A DNA stretch of 26,714 nt from Spirogloea muscicola (GCA_009602725.1 WELB01000008.1:640474-667187), one strand, 5' to 3'. Positions 1-10,131 are shown, counted from the stretch's first letter. A program made the numbers and translations. Notes: a model not told the origin generated them from the sequence alone.

Positions 1-56
1 TTCTCAACACCTTCGGGCCCTCCTAGTCCGGTCGCTCCCCAGTCGCCGCCGGCGTT

Positions 57-79
57 GCCGCCGCCGCCGCCGCCGCCGC
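57..79. repeat. GCC trinucleotide run in the 5' leader of the PPR gene
   Basis: About seven uninterrupted GCC units lie in a very GC-rich leader upstream of the PPR start codon. No ATG precedes position 213 on this strand, so the run is most likely untranslated or promoter-proximal. Such runs are common in GC-rich algal DNA. Confidence 0.7.
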
Positions 80-128
80 TGCGGAGCCGGCGCAGCGCCG
101 CCGCAGGGTTCGCAGCGGCGCTGCGGAG

Positions 129-140
129 TTTAGGGTTTGG
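129..140 (+). promoter_or_regulatory. telo-box-like motif upstream of the PPR gene
   Basis: TTTAGGGTTTGG is seen about 73 bases before the PPR start codon. It contains TTAGGGTTT, the reverse complement of the plant telo-box AAACCCTAA, known from promoters of plant translation and organelle-biogenesis genes. A role here is inference only. A degenerate relative lies at 7794-7812 upstream of the gene starting at 7582. Confidence 0.35.
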
Positions 141-212
141 GAGAAGGCGCAGCAAAGGAACGAGGGCCCCAGCCCGCCCCACCGGACGGACAGGGGACAA
201 GGGTCTAAGGCC

Positions 213-3200
213 ATGGAGTGCGTTTTGAGAGATGGAGGGTTCGAGTCGCCAAGCACAAAGGCAAGCACACCGACAGGTGCACCTCAGCTGCCACCAAGGG
301 CCAAGGGCGGCGAGCCGGCCAGGCCCCAGGACGACAATGCCGTCATCAGGCGGACGGTGGTGGCCATCCTGGCGAGCCGCGGCGTCGCCGCCCTCCGGCC
401 GCTCGTGGAGCGCCACCAGCGGAGCACCAGCTTCTGGGACCAGGTCTGCGGCCGCTGCCGCTTGTGGCCGCCCCTGAACCCAAAGCCCCAAAAGTAGACC
501 TGCACCCACAAGCGCCGGCGCGATGCGGCTCAAGTGCTCAGCCCAGTGTTGCTTGAAACATCTTGACTTAGCAAAGCTCGGCTGTGTTGGCGAAGATTGA
601 CAAAGAACACCCTGAACTCGGTGGTGTCGAACTGATTGGCTCCGTCTGGATCGCCCTGCCCACGTAGGTCCTGCGGGAGCTCGAGCGGCGGGGCGCCGGC
701 GAGCGCGCGCTTGAGGTCTTCCATTTCCTACGAGTTGCCGGCAGCGGCAGCGTGCAACTGCGGGAGCAGAACTACACAACGGTGCTCACTATCTTGGGGC
801 GCGCTGGAAAGCTCGGGCTGGCGCGCGAGGTCTTCGACGCAATGCCGGCTGCTGGAGTGCCCCGCGGCGTCTACTCGTACAGCACCCTCATTGCTGGGTA
901 AGAATCCCTCCTGCTCGTGCTTGGCCATGGCGTGCGCATAGTTATGGGACTTACGTCGCACCCTGGAACCCAGAGCTGAGGTGAAACTCCACTTCGCATT
1001 GCCCTCTGGTACAGGTACGCCCGGCATGGCTTGCTCAAGGAGGCGTGGGTCATGCTGGGCCTGATGCGACGTGACGGCTGCCCGCCAAATCTTGTCACGT
1101 ACAACACACTCATCCACGCGGGCGCAAAGCAGGGCGTCCACCCCGTCAAGGTGCGCTTGCCTATTGTGCTCCTCTCTGTGTACCACTCGGGTGTACAGCA
1201 GAAAGGGTGTATTGGTGCAGCCTTTAGGAAGGGATGATGGGACCCTTAAAAGTTGTCTAGTAATACCAGCTTAATGAACACCCCAAATGACGTTTTCACC
1301 CTAACATATGTGCCATACATTGTCAATGTTGACATTAGATGGGAGAGACACCTTTGTGGCCCTGCCATGCAGCTCATGGAGCTATTTGAGGACATGGCAG
1401 CAGAGCGCATCACGCCGGATGGCGGCACATACAACTCGCTCGTCAATGCGTGCACGCGTACTGGCTTGGTAGATGAGGCGGCACGGCTGTTTGGCGAGAT
1501 GGTGCAGCTTGGGCTTGCTCCCAACGTGGTCACCATCACGGGCCTCGTTGACGCGTACGGCAAGGCCGGACGTATTGCCGAGGCCGAGGCTCTTTTCCAG
1601 GTAGGCACCGCCCTTCCGCCTTTGAGCCACTCACGCTACTGCACAGCCACTGCCACTCTTTCTGTCAAGGTCGCCCATTGCAGACCAAGTCCGAGCATTG
1701 ATTTCAAGAATAAGGTTCGCGTATTACCACGAGCGCCCTCTTTGAGGGCGTCTCCTGGTCCTGTTGCCTGCTTTGTTGTGCAACTTCCAGCTGCAAGCTG
1801 TCTGAGAATGTGCAAGCTGGGGTTGCATGGCACGCGGCAGGAGATGAAGGCGCGCGGCCAGGCGCCCAATGCCTGGACGTACAATGCGCTCATCCGTGCG
1901 TATATCAAGGGGGGCCTCTTTCACGAGGCCTCAGAGATATACCAGACCATGGAAGCTGCAGGTTGGCGCAGGGCTCCCTCTACCACGTTTCATACTTCCG
2001 GCTTCTTCCTCGGGCTATGTCTTATATTAGGCTTCAATTCAAGCAAGGCTTCAATCAAGCAAACTCATGAGCGTCAAAGTGCCCTATGAGCCGTCAGGGA
2101 TGCTGTGTGAGGGTCGATAACATCTTGCTGTTATGTTGAGTACGCCCGTCAATGTGCCTCACTAAACCTTTGGCTGCTGCAGGATGCGTGCCGGACTTGG
2201 TGGTGTACAACACGGTGATTGACATGTACGGTCGCGGCGGGCTGCTGGAGGAGGCTGAGGCTGTGCTCCTGGAGATGCAGCGGCGCGCCTGCATACCAGA
2301 TCGGGTCTGTGCTGCCGCTGTTCGCTGTTGCGCCGACCATAGTATGTTGAGCCTGACAATTTGTGCAGATTTGTGCATGGGCGTTGTCCAATCTTGCACG
2401 CCTTCGTGGATTTAGCGGCCAAGTTAGCTGATTTTTCATTCTCTGTGACAGGCAAACAGTTGCGGCACGAGCTCATTGCTCTGCACCTACCACTGTTGCA
2501 GGTGACGTACAACACGCTGCTGCACGCGTACAGCAAGGGCGGCTGCCACAGCAAGGCCATGGCAGTGCTGACTGAAATGACAGCTGCAGGCTGTGTGCCT
2601 GACCTCTGGACTTACAACATCCTCCTCACCGCCTGCGGCAAAGCTGGCTCTATTGAGGAAGCCGCGCAGGTCTACAAGGTGTGACATACAAGGACTGCCC
2701 TCCAGCAAGGATGATAAAATCATCGTCTGCAATACTTAGTCCTGGAATGCTTTGTAGTTCAGTCTTCCTAAGTCTCTGACTGCTTCTGTTTAGTAGCAAA
2801 CAGAGCCAATCGCCCTTTATTTCATGTGTGATAGGTCAGCTCTAATTAGTTGACTCCTACTTCCATTCACAAATTTCTGAGCCTTTTAGCTGCGCAGGAC
2901 CTCAAGGTGGCGGGGTACATGCCCAACCTGGTGACGTACAGTGCAATGGTGAATGCGTACGGGCGTGCCGGCCTTGTGAAGGAGGCCGAGGGCGTCTGGC
3001 GCGAGATGCTGGCCGCCGGTTGCCGGCCCAATGCCACCACTTACTGCGGCTTCATGAATGCATACAGCCACCATGGCAGGCACAAGGTACCATTCCTGCG
3101 ACCATTGACTCTGCCACACAGATATGCAGTGACCCTGCCTGGAGCTTTGTGTTTGAGGTTGAGAGCTTTGGCACGGTTGCGATGCGCCAGCTATGTCAAG

Positions 3201-3744
3201 AGCAGGCCAATGATCATTTATTGCCTTCTGAACTTATGTAACATGGCAAGTAGCAAAGTCTGCTATGGCAGAGGTAACACTACTTGGTGCATTGACGGCT
3301 GCTCTGTTCACCAGCTTCTCGCTCTCCTGTGAAGTCGTCGTAGGTCAAGACCACAGCAACAACAACAACAACAACAACACCATCAATGGCAAATTAAATT
3401 GTCTGCAGGAAGTCCAGCGGCTGTTTGAGGAGATGCAGCGGTCAGGAATCGGTGCAGACGTACGGTCTTACACCGCGCTGATGGACGCATACGGGCGAGC
3501 AGGATATTGCGCCCGCGCCGAGGCACTGCTGCTCGACATGCGATCTGCCGGCTTTGTGCCGGATGCCGTTGCTTATGGTGTGCTCGTGCGTGCCTTTGGG
3601 AACGCCGGCCGCTTCCAGGACGCCGTGGAGTATTATGAAGCAATTGCCAGTGACTGCAGCGAGCACGTGGGCACACTATGCCACCAGGTGCTGGCTGAGT
3701 ACCGACCACTGTACAAGGCTTATCTCAAAGGCGTCAGTCAGTAA
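213..3744 (+). CDS. P-class pentatricopeptide repeat (PPR) protein, 9 exons, 589 aa
   Basis: Exons: 213-443, 668-897, 1015-1150, 1373-1600, 1841-1961, 2183-2304, 2502-2678, 2898-3086, 3409-3744. All eight introns are GT-AG and phases match at every junction. ATG 213 is the first ATG on this strand; its frame is open upstream to a TAG at 24. The spliced protein carries about 13 consecutive 35-residue PPR motifs from about residue 110 almost to the end, with the signature V-T-Y-N-T-L-I, an A-x-x-L-F-x-E-M second helix and G-x-x-P-D/N ends. There is no E, DYW or SMR domain, so it is a pure P-class protein. Such proteins bind single-stranded RNA in chloroplasts or mitochondria and act in RNA stability, processing or translation. 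The N-terminus (M-E-C-V-L-R-D) is not a convincing transit peptide, so the organelle is undecided. The family call is firm; the exact start is less certain. Confidence 0.93.
3358..3378. repeat. (AAC)7 microsatellite in PPR intron 8
   Basis: Seven AAC units lie about 30 bases before the acceptor of the last PPR intron (3087-3408). They are read through in an unspliced frame as poly-Asn, but the PPR repeat register requires this part to be removed. Confidence 0.85.
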
Positions 3745-3786
3745 TGACCTCATGATTGTCATTATCGTAATTATTAGATTCCGATA

Positions 3787-3791
3787 TGTAA
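3787..3791 (+). terminator. TGTAA polyadenylation signal, PPR gene
   Basis: TGTAA, the usual chlorophyte poly(A) signal, lies 43 bases after the PPR stop codon. The placement suggests a short 3' UTR ending near 3800-3810. Confidence 0.55.
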
Positions 3792-3809
3792 GACCCTCCT
3801 GAACCTCAA

Positions 3810-4808
3810 ACCCTGCGTGTCTCCCATTGACACCTAGGCCAGGCAACTGCCGCCAACTCCACTGCCGCCACCGCCAATGCTACTGCACTTACCGCTTACA
3901 TCTATTCCTGTAGGCGCTGCTCAGTTTCCATTTCTTCCATTTCCAGCCAGGAGCTGTATAGGAGCTCCTGGTTGCAACCTGAGATGCTTTCACATTCCTC
4001 AGCACACACAGAGCGGCGAAGCCGCCAGCGGTGCTGCATCCTCTGTAGATGCCACAAGTGAAATGAGCCCTGCTGAAAATGCTGGGCTGGTTTCACCAGC
4101 TTGAAGTCAAAAATTGCCAGCATAGAGTAGAGTTTGAAGGCTGCACCATTCCATGCGATGTTGGGGCAAGTAAGTCCTGAATCTATATTACACAAGGGCA
4201 GCGGCATGCTGCGATCACGTCAGCCTGGAGTCAGGCCGCTTCATTATAGCGATTTCACGGTTGGCCTGCTCCCGCTCTGCTGGGTCCAGCGTGTAGAATT
4301 TTCTCCCAGACATTTCCTCCCACTGTGCTTGCAACAAGATTCACCAACTCCAAAATGCTCATTGGCCAGCAAGGTCAAGGTGTGAATGTGGTCCCTAAAC
4401 ATGCTCTATGGGTGGTAGTCCAGGTCAGTATCAAGAAGTCCACAGCAATATGGTTGCTGGGCTTCTGATGGCAGTCAGACTGATTAAGCGAGGAGCTTGC
4501 CAATCTTATGCTTCTAGCAGGATCACCACTGATACATCATGATTGTGTCACCTGAAGCCTGCCATTCTAGGGGACCTGGAGAGGTATGCTATGCTCAAGA
4601 GGGGCACCTCGCGAACGTCCTTTGTTGAGTGGAGGCGAGGCTCATACTGGGGAGCGCTCCGAAACTTGCGATTATGCTGAGAGCAGGAAAACCACAGGGG
4701 ATGAGAGAAAATCACGAGGCTTGTGACTCGCAGCAACAGGCCTGCGCTTGCGCTGCCAATGAAGCTCATTATAGGAGCACGAGAATAAGCATAGAGGCCC
4801 CAACAGGT
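3810..4808. other. convergent intergenic region, mostly 3' UTR of the minus-strand gene
   Basis: No convincing coding exon was found on either strand. The frames that stay open here show no family motif and no steady codon bias. The stretch separates two convergent genes. Its right part (about 4175-4808) is best read as the 3' UTR of the gene ending at 4809, with a minus-strand TGTAA at 4188-4192. Confidence 0.5.
4188..4192 (-). terminator. TGTAA polyadenylation signal, gene 4809-7582
   Basis: TTACA on the given strand reads TGTAA on the minus strand, about 617 bases after the stop codon at 4809. A 3' UTR of that length is normal for green algae. Another minus-strand TGTAA lies near 3894 and could be an alternative. 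Confidence 0.4.
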
Positions 4809-7036
4809 CTATGAGCACACCTCTGCAAGAATTGCTGCTAGGTCATTATCCGAGGCGCGGCCGCTCGCCTGCTTGCCAGCAGCCGCCTGCGGGGCATCAC
4901 CTATATATGCCACGGACCGCAAACCCCCAGCATTCGCCTGGGCACAGCCAAAGCACTCCACCAGTTGGAGCGGCGCCCGACTTTTGCTTGTCGCATCACA
5001 ATGGACAAAATCCATAAGCTTCGGCACGAGCAGGGCAAGCCCACATGCTCGAGGAACAGGCGGAGGCGTCAGCATTGTCTGTGATAAGCACTTTATATGC
5101 CACAACGCATATCCCGCATCCTTAAATGCCAATAAAGAAGAGAGTTAAGATTGAGGACCTGCCATGAGGAGCCCTTGGCGCAGCCGCCGTTGTCGGGCCT
5201 CGGTCGACCGCCCTTGCCAGAGGCGGCTGCCTGGGTGTGCCGCTCAGAGTCCGGCGCCGCCGTGACCTGCACCTCCACATGGTGGCGCATCGCAACCATC
5301 ACCCGACCCGGGAGGCGCCCCAGCTGCCCGCCGCTGGCGCCGTGGTGGACGTCCGAATCCTTGCCATGACCTCGGCCTGCCAACGCAGAGAAGCTGCCGG
5401 CCTTCTGAGCAGGACCACTGCGCGCCCCCCTTGACAAGCTCGCGCGTGCGCGCCCGTGGGCCAGTGACATCTGCGGCAGTCCCTTGGCCAGCGGATCTGA
5501 CAAGACAGCTGGCCGTTCCGACGTCCAAGCCCTCGTGCCACCATCGGCGTTGCTCCTCGGCCGTCGGCCCCATGGGAGGCTCGCCATCACCTCCTTGCCG
5601 CCACTCGGCTGCACCTGCAGCCGCCGGTGCACCAACGAGACGCCCTGCGGCCAGCATGGGCCCGTGGCCCCGCCAGCTAGCTCGTCGTCACTCCCCTGAA
5701 GACTGCTGACCTTGGCCACTGTGGGCCAGACCTCGCAGTCCTCGGCGACCGTCGACCGCCTCGGGCCAGCAATGGCCTGTACGAGCCCCTCTGCCACTGC
5801 TGCGCCGTCTCGGTCTGCATCTGCTGGTCGAGTCTGGTCGAGAGCCGCCATCGACTTGCCGGTTGTCGGCTTCGCAGAGCTGCCGCCGTTGCTCCATATC
5901 GTCGGCCCAAGCGTCGAAGCAAGGCTAGCCTCGCTGCCGAGTGCCGCCGCCTGCGGGCTCCAGGCCAGCCGCTGCTCAGCGACAGCGGCCCGCTCGGAGC
6001 TGTGGAGGACGTCGGGGGGCCTATCGCTCCGGGGGCTCGCTGACGGGCTCCTGCCGATTGATAACAGCAACGACGGTCCACCTCCGCCGCGAGGGTCCTC
6101 CATGGATCCCTCGCTCTTGCGCGCCGGCAGCCTGCCACCAGCTGCCGCCGTCCACCCGAGCGCGTCGCTGGCGCTCTTCCTCGACGGCAGGCCCCTCCCC
6201 CTCCTGACTCCTGCCTGCGCCCTTGCGCCTGCAGACGACGTGCTGGCCTCCTCGCTCTGCAGCGGCGCTTCGCTCGCCTCACGGCCATCATCTGCCGCCG
6301 GACCTGCGAGCTGTGCATCCGTGTCAAGTGTACTGCCGGCGTCTCTGGCGCTCGTGCTCGCTTTACTGCCATTCCCCCTGCGCATGACGGAAAGAGTCAG
6401 CTGGTGATCACAAGCATAAATGACACACACACAAGCCAAAAGCACAAGCCAAAAACATGTTGGGGACGATGGAAAGGTGACACTAATGTTGCACAGCGCT
6501 GCATTCAATTGGGCCAGCACTGCGGCATCACAGACATGGCGGAGCACGTCCACTCGAGCTAGAGCAAGGGGATGCAGCACCTGGACGCGTGCACGTCGTC
6601 TGCGCTGCTTGGGACCTCCTGCACTCGCTGCGCCCTGCGCAGCAGCTTCTTGTTGCCTGCCACAAGGTGGCATCACTGTCTGACTGAGGTCAGTGCTGGA
6701 GGCAGTTACGGATGTAAGGCCATTGAATAATAGGTTCTCCAATGCACCAATTAGAGCACCATTGTGACCGTGCATGATAACTGAGATCAGAGGTACGTGG
6801 ACTGCTGGCGCCAGTGCATGCAGCCATGACACGAGCCTTGGCCTCTGCAGCGCTCGCTGAGCTAAGGCCGACGCGGCAGCTCACTGAGGAGCTTGCTGAA
6901 GTCAAAGGCGCCACCACCGGCGCCACACTCCTCGAAGCCGAGCCGGGCGCTCCTGCCAGGGCCGCCACCGCCGCCGTCCTGTGGCTCCAGCTTGCCCTGG
7001 CGGCGCACGGCGCTGGCCTTGGCCGCCACTGCATCC

Positions 7037-7067
<31 letters not shown>

Positions 7068-7582
7068 CGGCGGCTTGGAGCAGCGGGTCCTCATGATGCC
7101 TGGATCGCGGCCACGGCCAGCTGAGGCGCCATGACTCAGCTGTGATGAGCCTTCCATGACCAAAGGAAGCGCAGCCATAGCGGCGGAGCTCTGGACGACG
7201 GCGCCGGGATGGCTCACCGGTGGCTCTCGTGGAACCAGGGGTCGTCCCTGCGGCCGCGCACGCAGCGCCAGCGCCGGCGCAAGCCGTGTCAGCTCGCGGC
7301 GCGGCCCGCCAATGCCGTTCAGCTGCCGTGCGGCTCGTCGCCGCAGCACGGCGGCGGCGGCGGCGGCGCACTGACCCCTCGACGCCGGCCATGGCGGCTT
7401 CGAGCTCCAGATCCGCCCACATCGGCGCGTCGATGTGCTCCTGGCGGCGGCGGCACAGCGGCGGCGGCACGGCGGCGGAGGTCAGGGCGTCGCCGCNCTC
7501 CCCGAGCAGCCGGCGCGGCGAGCCCGCCACCGCCGCCGCCGGAGCGCCGACTGACCGCGCCACTCTCTGGCACTGCCAGCAT
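4809..7582 (-). CDS. unknown protein, low-complexity, 7 exons, about 633 aa
   Basis: Not recognised. Exons on the minus strand: 7582-7556, 7440-7376, 7247-7218, 7099-6885, 6656-6581, 6377-5159, 5078-4809. All introns are GT-AG and phases fit throughout. The frame was chosen by high GC at third codon positions and by continuity: exon 5 would hit a TAG at 6561 unless spliced at 6580, and the splice restores an open frame of 406 codons. The N-terminus has a compact motif E-H-I-D-A-P-M-W-A-D-L-E-L followed by D-D-P-W-F-H-E-S-H. Then come two poly-Gly runs, a short basic helix-like stretch (N-K-K-L-L-R-R-A-Q-R-V-Q-E) and about 400 residues rich in Ser, Ala, Gly, Arg and Glu, probably disordered, with a repeated L-P-(S/A)-R-K-S element. 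The last 89 residues (P-R-A-C-G-L-A-L-L-V-P-K-L-M-D-F) look folded. The D-A-P-x-W-x-D-L motif loosely resembles the N-termini of TPX2-like plant proteins, which is a weak hint only. Exons 1 and 3 are micro-exons (27 and 30 nt). Confidence 0.72.
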
Positions 7583-7693
7583 GCGACACCGCTCTCGACC
7601 TCCGCCGCCGCCGCCGCCGCCGTCGCCGCCGCGTTTCGTGGCGCAGGCTCCGGCCCGAGGGAAGCAAATCAAACTGACCCCTTCCCGCCCCTT

Positions 7694-7701
7694 CCACGTG
7701 G
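7694..7701. promoter_or_regulatory. G-box CCACGTGG upstream of gene 4809-7582
   Basis: A perfect palindromic CCACGTGG lies about 112 bases upstream of the start codon at 7582. In plants and algae this core is bound by bZIP and bHLH factors. The position suits a promoter element; function is inferred. Confidence 0.35.
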
Positions 7702-7793
7702 CGCTCGCTGATTGACGCCGATCTGCCGCCTGTCCGCTGGGCTGTTGCCCCTCGCTTTCGACCGAAAGCACTTACACCAATCTAATTTCGTCG

Positions 7794-7812
7794 AACCCTA
7801 GACCCTAAACCC
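7794..7812. repeat. degenerate telomere-like CCCTAAA units
   Basis: AACCCTAGACCCTAAACCCC contains two near-perfect units of the plant/algal telomere repeat. It lies between the promoter of the gene at 7582 and the first retroelement block, so it is either a telo-box-type promoter element or a scar of telomere-derived DNA. Confidence 0.4.
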
Positions 7813-7954
7813 CGTAAACCTAAATTCTAACAGCCAAGAATGTCGAGATCACCATTGTCTGTACAGCACACCAATGTCGCAACCAATTGATTAGATACAG
7901 CTACTACAGGTTCTCCCTACTTCCTGGGCTGGTTTTCACTGTTCATTCTTTTTT

Positions 7955-7973
7955 GGGCTGGCTGTTCCAGCCC
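7955..7973. repeat. perfect hairpin of the retroelement tail module
   Basis: GGGCTGG, a 5-base loop, then CCAGCCC. The same stem recurs at 9431-9449 (perfect), 8402-8420 (one G-T pair), 8654-8673 (shorter stem) and 19744-19761. This conserved structure in the untranslated tail is the sort of element a LINE reverse transcriptase may recognise on its own RNA; that role is inference. Confidence 0.75.
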
Positions 7974-8034
7974 ATATTCTCAATGGGCGAGCCCTTCTTC
8001 TTTTCAACAGCCCTCGTTTGCTTTGGAAGAGCCC

Positions 8035-8303
8035 CTTCCTTTGGCAGTGGCTGGTTGGATCTCCTCCAGCGGCTTGCCCGGGAGGCCATCGAGCGGCGGC
8101 AGGGTTCGCCAGGCTTCAATGCTGCCGGCTCCCTCTCGCAGGTCTTTCGGATGAGGCTGGCGGTCTCGCTGCAGCGCTCTTTGGCTCATGCGGTCCACGC
8201 GCAGGCTGGCCGTGCTATGGCTGCTGCTTCCGGGTCTCGGCAAAGTGCCGCTTCTCCTGCTCCGAGTTACTCTGATCTGCTGTTGCTCACACGTGGATAC
8301 TGA
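8035..8303 (+). mobile_element. retroelement C-terminal tail, copy A
   Basis: This fragment is open to TGA 8301-8303. It shares with copy B the pattern W-L-x-L-L, then G-S-L-x-Q-V-(F/Y)-R-M-R-L-A-V-S-L-Q-R-S, then A-G-R-A-(M/L)-A-A-A-S-G-S, ending S-D-L-x-L-L-(T/S)-R-G-Y. Upstream of about 8035 the frame runs back into tail-module sequence, so the copy is 5'-truncated right after a module end (GGAAGAGC). L-S-V-A-L-Q-R-like motifs near the end are typical of the C-terminal nuclease region of some non-LTR retrotransposon proteins; this family assignment is tentative. Confidence 0.6.
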
Positions 8304-9000
8304 GCAGCCATCTGCATCTCCCTCTGCACCGTCTCGCACTTTGTAGTGTAGTCCTTTTTCAGCACCTCTTTCTTTGGCTTTGAACATTGTCCATTCTTTT
8401 TGGGTTGGCTTTGCCAGCCCCCTCTTCTCAATGGGCGAGCACCTTCTTTTTCTTCCTTTCTTCATATACAACGACCGATAATCTGGTTTAATGGCCCCTT
8501 TCTGTTTGTCCAGTACTTGGGGCTGGCCTATCACAGCCAGTGCCTTGCGAGAGAATAAGCGGCCTACCATTCCTATATACTTAATGAGCGATTCATCTTA
8601 CCCCAGTTCTGAGATGGGGCTTTTGGCCCCTTCGAGCCTTGTCAACTCCATTCGGGCTGGCTTATGACAGCCCTTGAATTCATTGGGAGAGCCAATCCTT
8701 CTGTATAGGTTGGCCAGCAACGGGTGGTTTGGGTCTCACACTTTCCAACTTTTCTGGTATTGTTGTGTTCCGCCCCTCCTGACCTTGTTCATTCCTTGGC
8801 CTGTCACACCCATCACCTTACCTTGAAAGAGCTCTTCTCCTCAAACTTAGTCATTTTTCGCGGAGAGGGTTGTGTGCTTCGCCATCTGGCCCTTGCAGAC
8901 ACTATTCAGTAGTTGGGGCATTGCATTACATTGGGAAGCTGTTTCTTATGTGCGCTGGCCCTTTGCAGCACCCCTTCTTTCTTTCACACCCTTGCCTCCC

Positions 9001-9342
9001 CTGAAAGAGCTCAAGCTCAAGTACGCAGACCATCCGCGGGAAGACGAGTTCTTCCCGTTGGCAATCGACTCCCATGGGGCGCTGGGCGCTCGGTGGCTCG
9101 AGCTGCTCACCCGCCACACCATCGCCCGTCGCTTCCATGGGGAGCCGGTAGACTTTCCTGCAGACGGGTCGCTGGCGCAAGTGTATCGAATGCGCCTGGC
9201 CGTCTCGCTGCAGAGGTCTATGGCCCGGGCGTTGCACCTTCGGGCCGGCAGAGCCCTCGCTGCTGCCTCTGGCTCTGGCCTGGGGACCCACTTCCACGAG
9301 CCTGGCATCTCCGACCTGCGGCTGCTTAGCAGAGGTTACTGA
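9001..9342 (+). mobile_element. retroelement C-terminal tail, copy B (longest)
   Basis: This is the longest copy, about 113 residues ending at TGA 9340-9342. It begins K-L-K-Y-A-D-H-P-R-E-D-E-F-F-P-L-A-I-D-S, followed by G-A-L-G. A basic helix, then (F/L)-x-P-L-A-(I/V)-(D/E), then G-x-(L/H/W)-G is the pattern I associate with the end of restriction-like nuclease domains in some LINE proteins (inference from memory). Upstream it abuts a module ending GAAAGAGCTC, the same junction type as copy A. Confidence 0.6.
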
Positions 9343-9479
9343 GTGATTCGTAGCTGCTTTGTCTCTCTGTGTGCTTGTTTTTCTTAGCGCTTCCCCTGGC
9401 CCCCGTCTTGTACTCTGTTCATTCTTTTTTGGGCTGGCTTTTCCAGCCCCTATTCTCAATGGGCGAGCACTTTCTTCCT

Positions 9480-10126
9480 GTAAGAGCAGCTTCTCCTTCT
9501 CTCCATAGTGTTCCAGATCTGGCTGCTCCTGATGTTGCTCCTATCGATTGTGTTTAATGGCCTCGGCTTCTATTCCTCCACAAAATTCATTGGCTCCGTT
9601 TGGAAAAGTCTCTCCTGTGACATTTCACAGCAACTGAAGAGCGGACTAGCCCTGGCAACCTGGGCCTCGCGAGCTAGCCACACCCAGGCTAACTTTGTAT
9701 GTTGTACATTTGCTCCAGCCTCTCGGATGTGTATCTGCCAGAACCTGTTACATGCCACAAACTTGGCAAGCATGTTGCTAGCATCGAATACATATCAATT
9801 CTGCCCTGCTACTTGCTGCAGGTTGACTCGGGCTATTAGCCCCAATCCACCCAAAAGATCTTAAGCTTTACTACATCCGGCTGGCACCTTTAGCAATTAT
9901 GTGGCTTTCTCGTCTTTTGGTGACACTCCCACCCACAATAAATGTAGAGCAGCTGCTATGCCGACTATGCTGCAAATGTGAGCACACATCTCCTAATGCA
10001 GTCACTTTTTCCCTGGACCTAGTGACTGCGAAGCGCTACCTACCCAGATAATAACAAAACTCCAATAGCAAGATGGAGTCGATCTTAACTCTGATCAAAT
10101 ATATGTAGGTCAGCTCTCCAATGATA
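9480..10126. other. intergenic, no gene seen
   Basis: Open frames here are short and carry no recognisable motif. The stretch separates the left retroelement block from the 3' end of the Kir-like gene. One imperfect inverted repeat (CCTGGG/CCCAGG, about 9659-9690) is the only structure noticed. Confidence 0.5.
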
Positions 10127-10131
10127 TTACA
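10127..10131 (-). terminator. TGTAA polyadenylation signal, Kir-like gene
   Basis: TTACA on the given strand is TGTAA on the minus strand, about 320 bases after the stop at 10454. It implies cleavage near 10110. Confidence 0.5.

Larger units (their letters stand above)
7880..9480 (+). mobile_element. left block of nested 5'-truncated retroelement tails
   Basis: Two coding tails on + (ending at 8303 and 9342) are embedded in repeats of a module of about 60 bp. The module has a TTCATTCTTTT-type lead, the hairpin GGGCTGG-N5-CCAGCCC, and then TTCTCAATGGGCGAGC or GGAAGAGC. Modules are seen near 7939-7990, 8385-8445, 8630-8697, 8775-8850 and 9412-9471. The same tails and modules recur at 16490-19830 on both strands. 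No full-length reverse transcriptase is present, so these are dead copies. Confidence 0.7.

Noticed and set aside
3877-4104. Plus-strand frame of 75 codons downstream of the PPR gene
   Set aside because: It follows the PPR poly(A) signal, has no family motif and no splice partners, and overlaps the likely 3' UTR region of the opposite gene.
4548-4769. Minus-strand frame with hydrophobic residues just after the stop at 4809
   Set aside because: It follows directly in the presumed 3' UTR of the gene ending at 4809; no splice site joins it and no motif is seen.
5677-6407. Long open frames on both strands over 5677-6407 (about 231 codons each)
   Set aside because: They are shadows of the GC-rich exon 6 of the minus-strand gene; their composition (Arg/Pro/Ser runs) is what off-frame GC-rich DNA gives.
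5093-6832. Uninterrupted minus-strand frame of 579 codons taken as one single-exon gene
   Set aside because: Only the part after 6377 is coding. The portion upstream of it has low third-position GC and T-rich intron-like text (TTTTTGGCTTGTGC), while another frame at 6581-6656 has strong coding bias and joins 6377 in phase by a GT-AG splice.
7209-7715. Pro/Arg-rich plus-strand frames across 7209-7715
   Set aside because: They lie opposite exons 1-3 and CCG-rich introns of the minus-strand gene and have no motif or splice logic.
7939-9471. Regularly recurring modules considered as a CRISPR array
   Set aside because: Spacing is irregular, copies are degenerate and on both strands, and they are tied to retroelement coding tails in a eukaryotic genome.
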